This document shows positions 25,683 to 35,462 of a stretch of 64,000 bases of DNA, piece after piece; the stretch's first letter is position 1, and each line of letters begins with the position of its first letter. Under the pieces are notes generated by a model. That model searched no databases and was not told the origin of the DNA. It worked only from the letters and a program-made list of their open reading frames with translations. This DNA comes from Salipiger abyssi (GTDB lineage: Bacteria; Pseudomonadota; Alphaproteobacteria; Rhodobacterales; Rhodobacteraceae). Location: positions 124,001 through 188,000 of the forward strand of contig NZ_JAEKIS010000001.1 of the NCBI RefSeq assembly GCF_017311415.1. The letters are read 5' to 3'. A program made the translations under genes and the position numbers.

Positions 25683-27659
25683 TCAGAGCGCGATGCGGAA
25701 CCGCGCAAAGCCCTCCGGCGTGTCGCCCGCATCCTCGAGATCCAGCGCCTGCATGTCCTCGACATAACCGCGCGCCGCCGGGCCGGTCTCGAACAGCACG
25801 GTGGTGCCTGGCATCGGGGCAAAGCGCCAGTTGTCGTCGGCGCTCGGGTTGATGGTGCCCTGCTCGACGATATAGCGCACGATCACGTCGCGGTTGGTGT
25901 CCGGCCCCTCGAAGATCACCGTATCGCCGGTGCCCGGGAAGCTGCCGCCGCCGGAGGCGCGATAATTGTTGGTGGCGATGATGAATTCCATCTCGTCGGT
26001 CACCGGCGCACCGTCATGGCGCAGATCGACGATCCGCTGCGCCTCCGGTGCCGCCAGTTCGCCGCCGGAGGTGAAACGCGACGGTTGCGACAGGTCGATC
26101 CGGTAGCTGACGCCGTCGATCACGTCGAAATTGTAGCTCGGGAAATCCGGGTTCAGCAGCACCGCGTCCTGCGATCCGGGCGCGATCCGGTTGAACATGC
26201 CCGCCGAGCGCTCCAGCCAGCCGCGCAGCTGTGCGCCGGTCACCTTCACCGCGCGCACGGTGTTGGGGTAGAGGTAGAGATCGGCCACGTTCTTGATCGC
26301 CACATCGCCGGCGGGCACATCGGTGTAATACTCCGGCCCGCCGCGTCCGCCGGCCTTGAACGGTGCCGCCGCCGAGAGGATGGGCAGCCCCTCGTAGTCC
26401 GTGCCCTTCATCATCTGCGCGATATACCATTGCTGTGCGTTCGAGACGATCTGTACCGAAGGATCGTCGGCCACCAGCGCGAAATAGGAATAGAGCGGTG
26501 CCGAGGTCTTGCCCACGGCGCGGCGCACATAGGCCAGCGTCTCCTCATGCGCCTGCGCGACCGAGGCCAGAACCGCGGGGTCGTCCTCGACCAGCGCGGT
26601 GACCGAGCGGTCTTCGTTGCGCTGCGCGATGGGGCGCGCCTCGGAACTGGTCGAGACCACGCGCCATTCATTGCCGTCGCGTTCCAGCAGCAGGTCGATC
26701 AGCCCCATATGCGAGCCCCAGAAACCGCCCATCACCGCCGGTTTGCCGTGGATCGTGCCGGCGCCAGCATCGACGCCCGCGTAATCCGCATAGGTCGGCG
26801 AGGGGAAAACCAGATGGCTGTGGCCGGTCATCACCGCGTCGATCCCGTCGATCCCGGCAAGCGGCACAGAGGCGTTCTCCATGCCCTCGGCATGATCCGC
26901 CGCGCCGATGCCGGAATGGCTGAGCGCGATGACCAGATCCGCGCCGTCCTCGACGATCTGCGGCACCCAGGCGCGCGCGGTCTCGACGATGTCGCGGGCC
27001 TGGACATTGCCTTCGAGATGCTTGCGGTCCCAGTTCATCACCTGCGGCGGGGTGAAGCCGATCACGCCGACGCGGATCGGATGGCTGTTGCCGGCGCCGT
27101 CGGTCAGCACGCGGTCGAGAATGACATAAGGTTTGAAGAGCGTCTTGTCGGCGCGCGGACCGGCGCCGGCCGCGGTCGCGATATTGGCCAGAACGACGGG
27201 GAATTCGGCGCCAGCGGCGGATTTCATCAGAAAATCCAGCCCGTAGTTGAATTCGTGGTTGCCGATCGTGCCGGCGTCGAATCCGACCGTGTTCATCGCG
27301 GTGATGACCGGATGGGCGTCGCCCTCCTTCATGCCGCGCTCATAGGCGATGTAATCGCCCATCGGATTGCCCTGAAGGAAATCGCCATTGTCGAACAGCA
27401 TCGCATTGGTCGCCTCGGCGCGGATGCCCCGGATGATCGACGCGGTGCGCGACAGCCCGACCGTATCGACCGGTTTGTCGGCGTAATAATCGTAGGGATA
27501 GACATGCACATGCAGGTCCGTGGTTTCCATGATCCGGAGATGGGCCTGGTTCGGCGCGGCATTCGCCGAATAGGGATGAAGTGCGATCAATGCGGAGCCT
27601 GCGGCTGTGCCCGCCAGAAAGGACCGGCGGGAGAGGTCGGATGTGCGGGGCCGGGACAT
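25683..27659 (-). CDS. cpdB: 2',3'-cyclic-nucleotide 2'-phosphodiesterase/3'-nucleotidase
   Basis: A 658-residue periplasmic enzyme. The N-terminus has a twin-arginine motif (RRSFLAG) and hydrophobic core, so Tat export is likely. The metallophosphoesterase domain (about 40-330) shows [21 protein letters not shown] and GHSH, all metal ligands. The C-terminal 5'-nucleotidase domain binds substrate through NNYRASGGG. The enzyme scavenges nucleotides and phosphate from cyclic nucleotides. It is divergent from nudC, another nucleotide-processing gene. The length is typical of CpdB. Confidence 0.93.
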   Translation of the reverse strand: MSRPRTSDLSRRSFLAGTAAGSALIALHPYSANAAPNQAHLRIMETTDLHVHVYPYDYYADKPVDTVGLSRTASIIRGIRAEATNAMLFDNGDFLQGNPMGDYIAYERGMKEGDAHPVITAMNTVGFDAGTIGNHEFNYGLDFLMKSAAGAEFPVVLANIATAAGAGPRADKTLFKPYVILDRVLTDGAGNSHPIRVGVIGFTPPQVMNWDRKHLEGNVQARDIVETARAWVPQIVEDGADLVIALSHSGIGAADHAEGMENASVPLAGIDGIDAVMTGHSHLVFPSPTYADYAGVDAGAGTIHGKPAVMGGFWGSHMGLIDLLLERDGNEWRVVSTSSEARPIAQRNEDRSVTALVEDDPAVLASVAQAHEETLAYVRRAVGKTSAPLYSYFALVADDPSVQIVSNAQQWYIAQMMKGTDYEGLPILSAAAPFKAGGRGGPEYYTDVPAGDVAIKNVADLYLYPNTVRAVKVTGAQLRGWLERSAGMFNRIAPGSQDAVLLNPDFPSYNFDVIDGVSYRIDLSQPSRFTSGGELAAPEAQRIVDLRHDGAPVTDEMEFIIATNNYRASGGGSFPGTGDTVIFEGPDTNRDVIVRYIVEQGTINPSADDNWRFAPMPGTTVLFETGPAARGYVEDMQALDLEDAGDTPEGFARFRIAL

Positions 27660-27855
27660 GATTGCGCTCCTTCGCTGAGAGTCGATTCGTGCGTAAACCA
27701 GTTTCCCAACATCCCCACGACATGAGGAAAGAAAAAACGACGCCGTTCAACCTTTGGGAGAGGCTTCCGTTGCGGCAGCGCACGCGCCGAATCCGGTTTG
27801 CCACGCGGCGGCTGTCGTGGCATGCCGGGTTGGGCGGTGCGAGGGAGCGGTGACG

Positions 27856-28818
27856 ATGCGACATGCGGAAGAGGTGACCTTTGGCGGTTCGGGGCTCGAC
27901 CGTGCCGCGGAGCTGAGGGGCGATATCCCGGCTATGGCCGCGCTGATGCAGGCCGAGAGCAGCCGCACCCTGGCGCTCTGGCGAGGCAAGCTGCTGGTGG
28001 CGGGGGAGGCGGCAGAGCCCTGTCGCCTGCCGCTCGATCATCCGGTGCTGCGCGAGGCGCGTGCCGCGCCGCTGTTTCTGGGCCGCGAGGGCGAGGCCGC
28101 GATCTTTGCGCATGATCTTTCGGCCTGGGAGCCGGAGGCAGCAGGCGATGCCGAGGGCGGCTTTCTCGATCAGAGCGAACAGCATCACCCGGCCTGCGCC
28201 CCGGAAGAGCGTTTCGTCGAGCTGCGCACGCTGCTCACCCGGCTCACGCCACGCGCCGCCGAGCTTGGGGCGACGGCGCGCGCGCTTTTCTCCTGGCATG
28301 CGAGCCACGGCTTCTGTGCCCGCTGCGGCGCCGCGAGCGATGTGTTCATGGCGGGCTGGCAGCGGATCTGCCCCTCCTGCGGCGCGCAGCATTTCCCGCG
28401 CACCGATCCGGTGGTGATCATGCTTGTCACGCGTGGCAATGCCTGCCTGCTGGGGCGTTCGCATGGCTGGCCGGAGGGGATGTATTCCTGCCTCGCGGGC
28501 TTTGTCGAACCGGGCGAGACGCTGGAGGCGGCGGTGCGTCGCGAGGTCTTTGAGGAGAGCGGCGTGCGCGTCGGCGCGGTGCGCTATCTCGCCAGCCAGC
28601 CATGGCCGTTTCCCGCCTCTCTGATGATCGGCTGCCACGGCGAGGCCGAGAGCGAGCGGATCGAGATCGACCCGGGCGAGATCGAAGAGGCGCGCTGGGT
28701 CAGCCGCGAGGAGCTGGCGGAGGCCTTTGCCGGCGCCGTGCCCGAGATCAAGCCGGCGCGAAAGGGCTCCATTGCGCATTTTCTGCTGCGCAACTGGCTT
28801 GCGGACCGGCTGGCTTGA
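27856..28818 (+). CDS. nudC: NAD+ diphosphatase
   Basis: A 320-residue Nudix hydrolase. A zinc ribbon (Cys154, Cys157, Cys172, Cys175) is followed by the Nudix box GFVEPGETLEAAVRREVFEE (215-234) and the NADH-pyrophosphatase signature SQPWPFP (247-253). The signature separates NudC from other Nudix enzymes. It hydrolyses NAD(H) and can remove NAD caps from RNA. GGGAG precedes the start at 27856. The following SRPBCC gene is 51 bp downstream and may be in the same transcript. Confidence 0.95.
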   Translation: MRHAEEVTFGGSGLDRAAELRGDIPAMAALMQAESSRTLALWRGKLLVAGEAAEPCRLPLDHPVLREARAAPLFLGREGEAAIFAHDLSAWEPEAAGDAEGGFLDQSEQHHPACAPEERFVELRTLLTRLTPRAAELGATARALFSWHASHGFCARCGAASDVFMAGWQRICPSCGAQHFPRTDPVVIMLVTRGNACLLGRSHGWPEGMYSCLAGFVEPGETLEAAVRREVFEESGVRVGAVRYLASQPWPFPASLMIGCHGEAESERIEIDPGEIEEARWVSREELAEAFAGAVPEIKPARKGSIAHFLLRNWLADRLA

Positions 28819-28869
28819 CGCGACACTGCGTGCAAAGACAACATCTTCGATGATGGATAAGAGGGCAGG

Positions 28870-29340
28870 ATGCAGTTATCGACCAAGGAAGATATCGAGG
28901 CGCCGCTCGATCGGGTATTCTCCCAGGCGAGCGATTTCGAGCATCTGGAGCGTCAGGTGATGCGCCGGGGCGTCGATGTGCGGCGGGTTTCGGGCGATCC
29001 GGCGCAGCCGGCGGCTGGGATGGGCTGGCTGGCCGGGTTCCGCTTTCGCGGCAAGCCGCGCGAGGCGGAGATCGCCTTGACCGAATACGATGTGCCCAAC
29101 CGGCTGTGCTACCGCACGGTGTCGGGCGGGATCGAGGCGGTGACGCAGATCGACTTCGTGGCGTTGTCGCGGTCGCGCACCCGGGTCGGCATGGAGATCG
29201 CGCTCACGCCCAAGACGCTTTCGGCGCGGGTTCTGCTGCATTCGATGAAGCTTGCCAAGGGCAATGTGGAAAAGCGTTTTCGGGTGAAGATGGCGGATTA
29301 CGCCAAGGAGCTGGAGGACCGGCTGAAGCGCGAGGGGTGA
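28870..29340 (+). CDS. SRPBCC-family protein
   Basis: A 156-residue START/SRPBCC-fold protein, recognisable from the opening STKEDIEAPLDRVFSQASDF and the closing long helix (VEKRFRVKMADYAKELEDRL), which cover a hydrophobic ligand cavity in this fold. There is no signal peptide. The ligand is unknown. It is preceded by AGGGCAGG and follows nudC. Repeat copy B begins 12 bp after its stop. Confidence 0.8.
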   Translation: MQLSTKEDIEAPLDRVFSQASDFEHLERQVMRRGVDVRRVSGDPAQPAAGMGWLAGFRFRGKPREAEIALTEYDVPNRLCYRTVSGGIEAVTQIDFVALSRSRTRVGMEIALTPKTLSARVLLHSMKLAKGNVEKRFRVKMADYAKELEDRLKREG

Positions 29341-29352
29341 GGCGGTTCGGCC

Positions 29353-29615
29353 GCGGTGGGCAGATTGCCCACCCTACGTTTGAGCCGTGTCATCGTCGGC
29401 CCGTGGGTTGGCGAACGGAGCCCTGAACCTCTCGGTTTATCTTGGCCAAATCCTAAAGACCTCGCCACGTTGCCTTCAGATTACCGAATCGCCAGCCCGT
29501 CACGCCAAAGGCGTGCCGATGATAAACGGCGCACCTTTGGTGCGACGGGGCCGGCTGCGGCCTCGCCCCGCGCCCTAGCTAAGCTCAAACGTAGGGTGGG
29601 CAATCTGCCCACCGC
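29353..29615 (-). repeat. modular inverted-repeat element, copy B (reverse orientation)
   Basis: Perfect 33-bp inverted repeats bound the element (29353-29385 and 29583-29615). Besides the shared ends with GGGCAGATTGCCCACCCTAC they share a copy-specific inner extension GTTTGAGC. Read on the minus strand, the inside aligns with copy A: the core 1 region, two of the five hairpins (CGCACC/GGTGCG and CACGCC/GGCGTG), then core 2 with GGCTGGCGATTCGG and AAACCGAGAGGTTC. The element occupies almost the whole gap between the convergent SRPBCC and ynjD genes. Confidence 0.9.
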
Positions 29616-29648
29616 ACACCCGTCTACAATGCTCCCTTAACCATCCTC

Positions 29649-30281
29649 CTAGAGCCGGACCACCGCCCCACCCGCCGCATCGGCATCCGCCTGATCGTGG
29701 GTCACCAGCAGAACCGGCAGCCCCTGCGCCTTTGCACGCCCGAAGACCAGCGCCCGGATCTGCCCGCGCAGCGCCGTGTCGAGGCGCGAGAATGGCTCGT
29801 CGAGCAGCAGCGCGCGCGGCTCCGCCAGAAGCATGCGCATCAGCGCCACCCGTGCCTTCTGCCCGCCCGACAGCGTCGCCGGGTCTCGCGCCGCAAACCC
29901 CGCGAGGCCGATCTCTTGCAGCGCCGCGTCGATCCGCGCCCGCCGGGCGGCGCGGCCCCGGATCTGCGGCGACAGACCGAAGGCCAGATTGCCGCCCACC
30001 GAGAGATGCGGAAACAGCAGCTCGTCCTGGAACAGGATGCCGGTGCGCCGCGCCTCGGGGGGCAGGGCGGTGATGTCGTGCCCGTCGAGCAGGATCCGGC
30101 CCTCCAGCGTGAAGCCCGGAGCCAGCGTGCCGGTGATTGCCGCCAGCAGCGTCGATTTGCCCGATCCCGACGGTCCCATCACCGTCAGCACCTCGCCTGG
30201 CGCCACGGCGGCATCGAGCGCCAGCAGCAGGCGCCGCCCGAACGAGATCCGCACATCCTCCAGCCGCAGCCCCTCAGCCAT
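29649..30281 (-). CDS. ynjD: ABC transporter ATP-binding protein (YnjD-like)
   Basis: A 210-residue ATPase: Walker A GPSGSGKST, Q-loop FQDELLFPH, signature LSGGQKAR, Walker B LLLDEPFSRLD, and a switch His in VTHDQ. The start at 30281 overlaps the permease stop by 8 bp, so the subunits are coupled. Together with the fused permease and binding protein upstream it forms a YnjBCD-type importer. The substrate of that family is not established. A spermidine/thiamine-type relation is suggested by ThiQ-like sequence. Confidence 0.87.
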   Translation of the reverse strand: MAEGLRLEDVRISFGRRLLLALDAAVAPGEVLTVMGPSGSGKSTLLAAITGTLAPGFTLEGRILLDGHDITALPPEARRTGILFQDELLFPHLSVGGNLAFGLSPQIRGRAARRARIDAALQEIGLAGFAARDPATLSGGQKARVALMRMLLAEPRALLLDEPFSRLDTALRGQIRALVFGRAKAQGLPVLLVTHDQADADAAGGAVVRL

Positions 30282-31950
30282 GGCGCAACCCCCGCCGGTT
30301 GCGCCAGATGAGCGCCGGCAGCAGCAGTGCCAGCGCGAAGGGCAGGAAGGCCGCCGCGGTCTGGGCAAGGGCTGTGACCCCGATCACCCGCCGCGCGCCG
30401 CCCGAGGCGAGCGCCACCGCCTCGGTGGTCAGCGTCGGCACCCGGCCGCCGCCCAGCAGCAGCGTCGGCAGGAACTGCCCGACCGAGACCGCGCAGCCGA
30501 CCGCCACCGCCGTCAGCACCGGGCGCAGCAGCATCGGCAGCCGCACCCGCCAGAACACGCCTCCAGGCGAGGCGCCGAGGGCGCGGGCGACGGCGGCGTG
30601 GCGTGTGTCCCAGGCGCGGTAGGGATCGGAGAGCGACAGAAAGAGATAGGGCAGCACAAAGATCACATGCGCGGCGATCACCGCCGCTCGCGTGCCGTCG
30701 ATCCCGCCGACCAGCGCGAGGATCTGGAGTCCCGGCAGAAAGGCGATCTGCGGCACGATCAGCGGCAGGTAGAGCAGCCAGAGCGCGCGCTGCGTCGGGC
30801 GCAGCCCGTGGCGCTGCTCGGCCTCCAGACAGGCGAGTACCAGCACCAGCGCGATGGTGACCGCCGGCAGTGCGATGCGCAGGGTCTCGGTCGCCGGTGC
30901 GATCAGCATGCCGCCCTGCCGCATCCAGCTTTTCAGGGTGAGCGCGTCGGGCAGCAGGGCTGGAAAGCCCCAGAACCCCGCCAGCGACCACACCGCGAGC
31001 GCAGCGAGCCCGAGAAAGACCGCCGCCGCCGAGAGCGCGCCGAGCAGCAGCGACACGCCCCGCAGCGCGCCGTCCCGCTTGCCACGCGCGCCGCTTGCGA
31101 TCCGGCGCCGACCGAGCCACGCGACGACCGCCTCGCCCAGCCGCCACAGTCCCAGCGCCGCGACGGTCAGCGCCAGTTGCAGCAGCGCCCCGGCGGCGGC
31201 GCGCAGGCGCAGCGCCAGATCCGGATCGTTCATCCAGCGCAGCACCTGCACCGAGAGCGTCGGCGGCGTGTTCGGCCCGAGGATCAGCGCCACATCGACC
31301 ACGCTCATGGAAAAGGCCAGCACCGCATAGACCGGCAGGCGGATCTGCGGATAGAGCCTCGGGAACACCGTCAGCAGCCAGCCGGTGCTGCGCCCGTAGC
31401 CGAGGCTGCGCGCGGTGGCGAGGCTCTGGCCCGGGCGCAGCGCCGGCAGCGCGGCGAGTGTCATCAGCAGCAGGAAGGGCACTTCCTTGACCACCAGCCC
31501 GGCGATCAGCGACAGGCCCAGCGGGTCTTGCAGGATCAGCAGATCGGGCGGGCGCTGCCAGCCGGCAAGCGGGGCGATTGCGCGGGCGATCCAGCCTGAC
31601 GGCGCGATCAGGAAGGCCAGCCCGAAGGCGGCGGCGGCATGTGGCACCGAGAGCAGCGGCGACAGCGCCCGCTCCAGCCAGCGAAAGGCGCGTGTGCCCT
31701 GCCAGCCGGCGCAGATCAGCACGGTGAGCCCGAGCGCCAGCGCCGTGGCGGCGAGCCCGGTGCCGGCGCTCAGCGCCATGGCACGCGGCAGGCCGGGCCA
31801 GGCCATGAGATCGCGGAAGGGCATCAGCCCCGGCTCGATCCGCCCCAGCGCCGGCATCACCCCGAAGGCGGGCAGCAGCGTGCCAGCCAAGCCCGCAGCC
31901 ACCGGGCCGAGCATCACCAGCAGCGTCAGGGCCGGGGCGAGCCGTAACAC
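30274..31950 (-). CDS. ynjC: fused ABC transporter permease (YnjC-like)
   Basis: A 558-residue protein with about a dozen membrane helices. Two tandem binding-protein-dependent permease domains are joined in one chain. The EAA-type loops are near ATARSLGYGRSTGWLLTVFP in the first half and AVARALGASPGGVFWRVRLP in the second. One chain replaces two permease subunits, as in YnjC and ThiP. The GTG at 31950 follows the binding-protein stop by one base, with GAGTAAG as a weak RBS. It sits between the binding protein and the ATPase. Confidence 0.87.
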   Translation of the reverse strand: MLRLAPALTLLVMLGPVAAGLAGTLLPAFGVMPALGRIEPGLMPFRDLMAWPGLPRAMALSAGTGLAATALALGLTVLICAGWQGTRAFRWLERALSPLLSVPHAAAAFGLAFLIAPSGWIARAIAPLAGWQRPPDLLILQDPLGLSLIAGLVVKEVPFLLLMTLAALPALRPGQSLATARSLGYGRSTGWLLTVFPRLYPQIRLPVYAVLAFSMSVVDVALILGPNTPPTLSVQVLRWMNDPDLALRLRAAAGALLQLALTVAALGLWRLGEAVVAWLGRRRIASGARGKRDGALRGVSLLLGALSAAAVFLGLAALAVWSLAGFWGFPALLPDALTLKSWMRQGGMLIAPATETLRIALPAVTIALVLVLACLEAEQRHGLRPTQRALWLLYLPLIVPQIAFLPGLQILALVGGIDGTRAAVIAAHVIFVLPYLFLSLSDPYRAWDTRHAAVARALGASPGGVFWRVRLPMLLRPVLTAVAVGCAVSVGQFLPTLLLGGGRVPTLTTEAVALASGGARRVIGVTALAQTAAAFLPFALALLLPALIWRNRRGLRHG

Positions 31951-31951
31951 C

Positions 31952-33166
31952 TTACTCGGCGATCCCGTAGCGCGCCGCCCAGTCGTCCTCCAGCCGCTCC
32001 ATCCAGGACGGGTGCGGCTCGGGCAGGGGGGCGCCGAGCTCGGCGGCGCTCAGCGTGGCGGGGCCGGCGGCGATGGCCTCGAAGCGGGCGCGGTCGGCCT
32101 CGTCGAGCCGCGCCATGTCGAGCACGGTGCCGAGCCCCCAGATCTCCGGATCGGCCATGCGCGCCTGCGCCTCGGGCGAGAGCAGGATATTGGCCACCAC
32201 CATCGCGCCTTCCCTGGCATTGGCGTTGTAGGGGATGGCGACAAAGCTCGCATTGCCCAGCGTGCCGCCCTCATGCACATGGCTGCGCACGCTGTCCGGA
32301 AGCTGGCCGTTGGCGATGGCATTGGCGGCGGCGTTGGGGTTGAATTCGAAGCCGATGTCGATCTCGTTATCGGCCATGAGCTGAATGAGCCGCGCGCTGT
32401 TCTGCGGATAGGCCCGGCCCTGACGCCAGAGCAGCGGGGTAAGGGCGTCCATGAACTCCCAGAGCGGCGCGGTGACGGCGGCGTAATCGGCCTGCGTCAC
32501 CGGCAGGGAGAGCGCGTCGCGATCCGGCGTCAGCTCGATCAGCGCCTGTTTCAGGAAGGTCGAGCCAAGGAAATCCGGCGGCTGCGGAAAGGCGAAACGG
32601 CCCGGGTTGTCCTCTGACCAGTCGAGCAGCGCCTGCATCGAGCGCGGCGGCTCGGGCAGGCGGGCGCTGTCGTGGTAGAAGACAAGCTGCGCCGTGCCCC
32701 AGGGGCTTTCCAGCCCGTCGGTGGGCACGGTGAAATCCGCCGAAAGCGCCGCGTTCTCGGGATTGGTCAGCGCGCGGTTGGGCAGCGCCTCCGCCCAGGG
32801 GCCGAAGAGCAGGCCCTGATCCTTCATCGCTGCGAAATTCTCGCCATTGATCCAGATGAGGTCGATGCCGCCGCCGATATCCTTGCCGGCGGTCTTTTCC
32901 GCCAGCACGCGGCTCACCGCCTCGGCGGTGTCGCTGAGCTTGACATGTTCCAGCGTCACGCCCCGATCCGCCGCCTGCGCGCCGATCCAGGCGATGAAGG
33001 CGTTGACCGAGTCCGAACCGCCCCAGGCGTTCCAGTAGACGGTCTGGCCCTGCGCCGCCTCGCGCACCGCCTGCCAGTCGGCGGGATCGGGGTCTGCCCA
33101 GGCGGGCAGGGCGAGCGTGGCGGCCAGTGTTGCGGCCAGTGTTGCGGTGGCGATGACGGATTTCAT
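31952..33166 (-). CDS. ynjB: ABC transporter substrate-binding protein (YnjB-like)
   Basis: A 404-residue periplasmic binding protein with a Sec signal (MKSVIATATLAATLAATLAL, cleaved after PAWA). The signal region is built from repeated ATLA units encoded by a short direct DNA repeat. The mature part shows the YnjB blocks TVYWNAWGGSDSVNAFI and IDLIWINGENFAAMK. It is the first gene of the ynjBCD-type importer and is preceded by GGGAGA. The ligand is unknown. Confidence 0.88.
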   Translation of the reverse strand: MKSVIATATLAATLAATLALPAWADPDPADWQAVREAAQGQTVYWNAWGGSDSVNAFIAWIGAQAADRGVTLEHVKLSDTAEAVSRVLAEKTAGKDIGGGIDLIWINGENFAAMKDQGLLFGPWAEALPNRALTNPENAALSADFTVPTDGLESPWGTAQLVFYHDSARLPEPPRSMQALLDWSEDNPGRFAFPQPPDFLGSTFLKQALIELTPDRDALSLPVTQADYAAVTAPLWEFMDALTPLLWRQGRAYPQNSARLIQLMADNEIDIGFEFNPNAAANAIANGQLPDSVRSHVHEGGTLGNASFVAIPYNANAREGAMVVANILLSPEAQARMADPEIWGLGTVLDMARLDEADRARFEAIAAGPATLSAAELGAPLPEPHPSWMERLEDDWAARYGIAE

Positions 33167-33329
33167 TGGCGGGTCTCCCTGAGCCGGCTTTTGCCGGTAT
33201 TTCCGATGCTTATGGCAAGCGCCCCGGGCGCCGGTCAAATGACATTCCGGTGGGGAAGGTTACAGGCTTTGGCTTGTTTCGGCAGGGGGTCGCGCCTAGG
33301 TCTCTGAGGCAACAGATATGGAGATCCGC

Positions 33330-33929
33330 ATGTGGGAAGAGCGCTACAATACCGAGGATTACGTATTCGGGCGCGAGCCGGCGGCCTTCCTGCGCCGGCA
33401 CGAAAGCTGGCTGAAGCGAGGAGAGTTCGCGCTGTCCGTGGCCGATGGCGAGGGGCGCAACTCGGTGTTCCTGGCGGAAAAGGGCCTGAAGGTGATCGCC
33501 TGGGACGGGGCGCCCACGGCGGTCGAGAAGGCGCGGGCGCTGGCGCATGAGCGCGGGGTCGCGGTGGCCTATGAGGTGGCCGATATCGAGGACTGGGCCT
33601 GGCCCGAGGCGCGGTTCGATCTGGTGCTGGGTGTGTTCATCCAGTTTGTCGGCCCCGAGGCGCGGGCGCGACTTTTCGAGCGGATGAAACGCGCGGTGAA
33701 ACCCGGCGGGGTGCTGATGCTGCATGGCTATACGCCGAAACAGCTCGACCATGGCACGGGCGGGCCGAAGGCGGTGGAGAACCTCTATACGCCCGAGCTG
33801 CTGCGCGAGGCCTTTGGCGATCTGGAGATCCGCGAGCTCGAAGCCTATGAGGCAGAGCTCGACGAGGGCGGCGGCCATGTCGGGCGCTCGGCGCTGATCG
33901 ACCTCGTGGCGGTGAAGCCTTTGTCGTGA
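33330..33929 (+). CDS. class I SAM-dependent methyltransferase (TehB-like)
   Basis: A 199-residue methyltransferase fold: SAM-binding motif I in LSVADGEGRNSVFLAEKG, an acidic residue after beta-2 (IAWDGAP), and motif IV FDLVLGVFIQFV. The start at 33330 gives MWEERYNTEDYVFG, which is the family-typical opening, with GGAG 6 bases upstream. An in-frame ATG at 33318 is possible. Such proteins are often annotated as tellurite-resistance TehB-like without proof. Paired palindromes follow its stop. Confidence 0.83.
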   Translation: MWEERYNTEDYVFGREPAAFLRRHESWLKRGEFALSVADGEGRNSVFLAEKGLKVIAWDGAPTAVEKARALAHERGVAVAYEVADIEDWAWPEARFDLVLGVFIQFVGPEARARLFERMKRAVKPGGVLMLHGYTPKQLDHGTGGPKAVENLYTPELLREAFGDLEIRELEAYEAELDEGGGHVGRSALIDLVAVKPLS

Positions 33930-33942
33930 CGGCGGGGGCGGC

Positions 33943-33986
33943 CAAGACCCTTCGAAGGGTCTTGCAAATTCCTTCGAAGGAATTTG
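33943..33986. repeat. paired TTCGAA-centred perfect palindromes
   Basis: Two adjoining 22-bp perfect palindromes: 33943-33964 (arm CAAGACCC, centre TTCGAA) and 33965-33986 (arm CAAATTCC, centre TTCGAA). They fill the gap between the convergent methyltransferase and cbbY remnant. The same design recurs at 57677-57720. Each would form a strong RNA hairpin on either strand, but no U-run follows, so this is not a classical terminator. Confidence 0.9.
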
Positions 33987-33987
33987 C

Positions 33988-34682
33988 TCAGGCGCGGGCG
34001 GGAAACAGCCCGCGCAACCCCTCTGGCAGCGCATCGCGGCGCAGCGCGCCCAGCACCGGCGCGCCGTCGAACGCCTCGCCGTCTGTGTAGACCGAGGGCG
34101 TCACCAGCACCTCCAGCCCCGCGCCGCGCCGCGCGCCGAGAGTACGCCGTTACGGCTGTCCTCCAACGCCAGCGCGCGGCTCGCGGGCAGACCCAGCCGG
34201 TGCAGCGCCAGCAGGTAGACATCCGGCGCCGGTTTCTTCGCCGCCACCTCGTCGCCCGCCGCGATCACGTCGAAGACGGCATCGCCCGGGCTGCCCCATC
34301 AGCACTGACAGAGCGCCTTGACATTCGGCCGGCTGGTGGTGGTGGCCACCGCAATCCTCAGCTCTGCCGCCCGCGCTGCATCGATCAGTTCGGCCACACC
34401 CTCGCGCAGGCGCAGCCCGCCGGTTTGCAGGATCTGCACATAGCGCCGTGTCTTGGCCGCGTGCAGGGCGGCGACATCGGGCACGGTCTCCCCGGTCTCA
34501 GCCAGCCAGGCGCGGATGCGCTCCTTGCCGCCGGTGGTGCCCAGCAGGCGCCGGTATGCCTCCCGCGTCCAGTGCCAGCCCAGCCCTTCCGCGGCGAAGG
34601 TTTCGTTAAAGGCCTGCCGGTGCGCCTCCTCGGTCTCGGCCAGCGTGCCGTCGACATCGAAGATGAGCGCCGCGGGCGTCAT
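33988..34682 (-). pseudogene. cbbY: disrupted CbbY-type HAD phosphatase (xylulose-1,5-bisphosphatase-like)
   Basis: The N-terminal HAD motif FDVDGTLAETEEAHRQAFN and the following cap match CbbY, which removes the RuBisCO inhibitor xylulose-1,5-bisphosphate. The frame hits a TGA at 34299-34301 (after NVKALCQC). It then continues in the same frame with FDVIAAGDEVAAKKPAPDVY and ALEDSRNG, until a +1 shift in a GC-rich run (about 34121-34137) moves the end (GLEVLVTPSVYTDGEAFDG) into another frame. The total of 695 nt is not a multiple of three. Two lesions make one sequencing error less likely. The ATG overlaps the gph stop (ATGA). Confidence 0.85.
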
Positions 34683-35344
34683 GCCTGCACGTCGGAGAAA
34701 TGCCGCGCGACAAGATCCGGCAGCTGGTCGAAATGATCGAAAACATAGCTGTGGTAGAGTTCCGCCACCGGCGTCTTGCGATAGCCTTCGGTATAGAGCG
34801 CGAAGGGCAGGCCGGCGCGCTCCGCCGTCTCCGCATCGACCTCGCTGTCGCCGACATAGAGCGCCGTTTCGGCACCGAGATCGCGCATCACATGCAAAAG
34901 CGGCGCCGGATCGGGCTTGCGCCGGGGCAGGGTGTCGGCGCTGACGACCTTGCCGAGGAACCGGTCGAAGCCGAAATGCCGCAGCGCGATAGCCGTCGGT
35001 TCGCCCGGCTTGTTGGTGCAGAGCCCCATGGCGCAGCCCATCGCCTCGAGCCGCGCCAGCGCGTCCATCACGCCCGGATAGACCCGCGTATGCGCGGGCT
35101 CGCCCTCGTAATGGCTCATGAACTTCGCCAGCAGGCGGGCGTGTTCCGCCGGATCGTCGCCCAGGCCCACCGCCTCCATGACCCGGCTGATCAGCACCCC
35201 CGCGCCCTTGCCGATGAAACTGCGCGCCTGTGCAAAGCTGATCTCGGGCAGGCCTTCGTCGCGCAGCACCAGATTGGCGGCGAGATGCAGGTCGGGGGCG
35301 CTGTCGATCAGCGTGCCGTCGAGGTCGAAGACGATGGTTTTCAT
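34679..35344 (-). CDS. gph: phosphoglycolate phosphatase
   Basis: A 221-residue HAD phosphatase. Motif I FDLDGT is at residues 6-11, motif II threonine is in GLCTNKPGEP, the motif III lysine is in RRKPDP, and motif IV acidic residues are in YVGDSEVD. It dephosphorylates 2-phosphoglycolate made by RuBisCO oxygenation, fitting its place in the cbb operon (cbbZ). It overlaps the downstream cbbY remnant and is 118 bp from the redoxin gene upstream, a gap without recognised features. Confidence 0.93.
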   Translation of the reverse strand: MKTIVFDLDGTLIDSAPDLHLAANLVLRDEGLPEISFAQARSFIGKGAGVLISRVMEAVGLGDDPAEHARLLAKFMSHYEGEPAHTRVYPGVMDALARLEAMGCAMGLCTNKPGEPTAIALRHFGFDRFLGKVVSADTLPRRKPDPAPLLHVMRDLGAETALYVGDSEVDAETAERAGLPFALYTEGYRKTPVAELYHSYVFDHFDQLPDLVARHFSDVQA

Positions 35345-35462
35345 GGGGGCATTCACGGAGAAGATCCTTGGTGGCGGAGGTCGCGCCCCGGACCGGGAGG
35401 TCGCGGCGATGGCGCTGGAGCATGCGTATTTGGAAAGAGAAGACGCGCAGGGCGCGCGCCTC

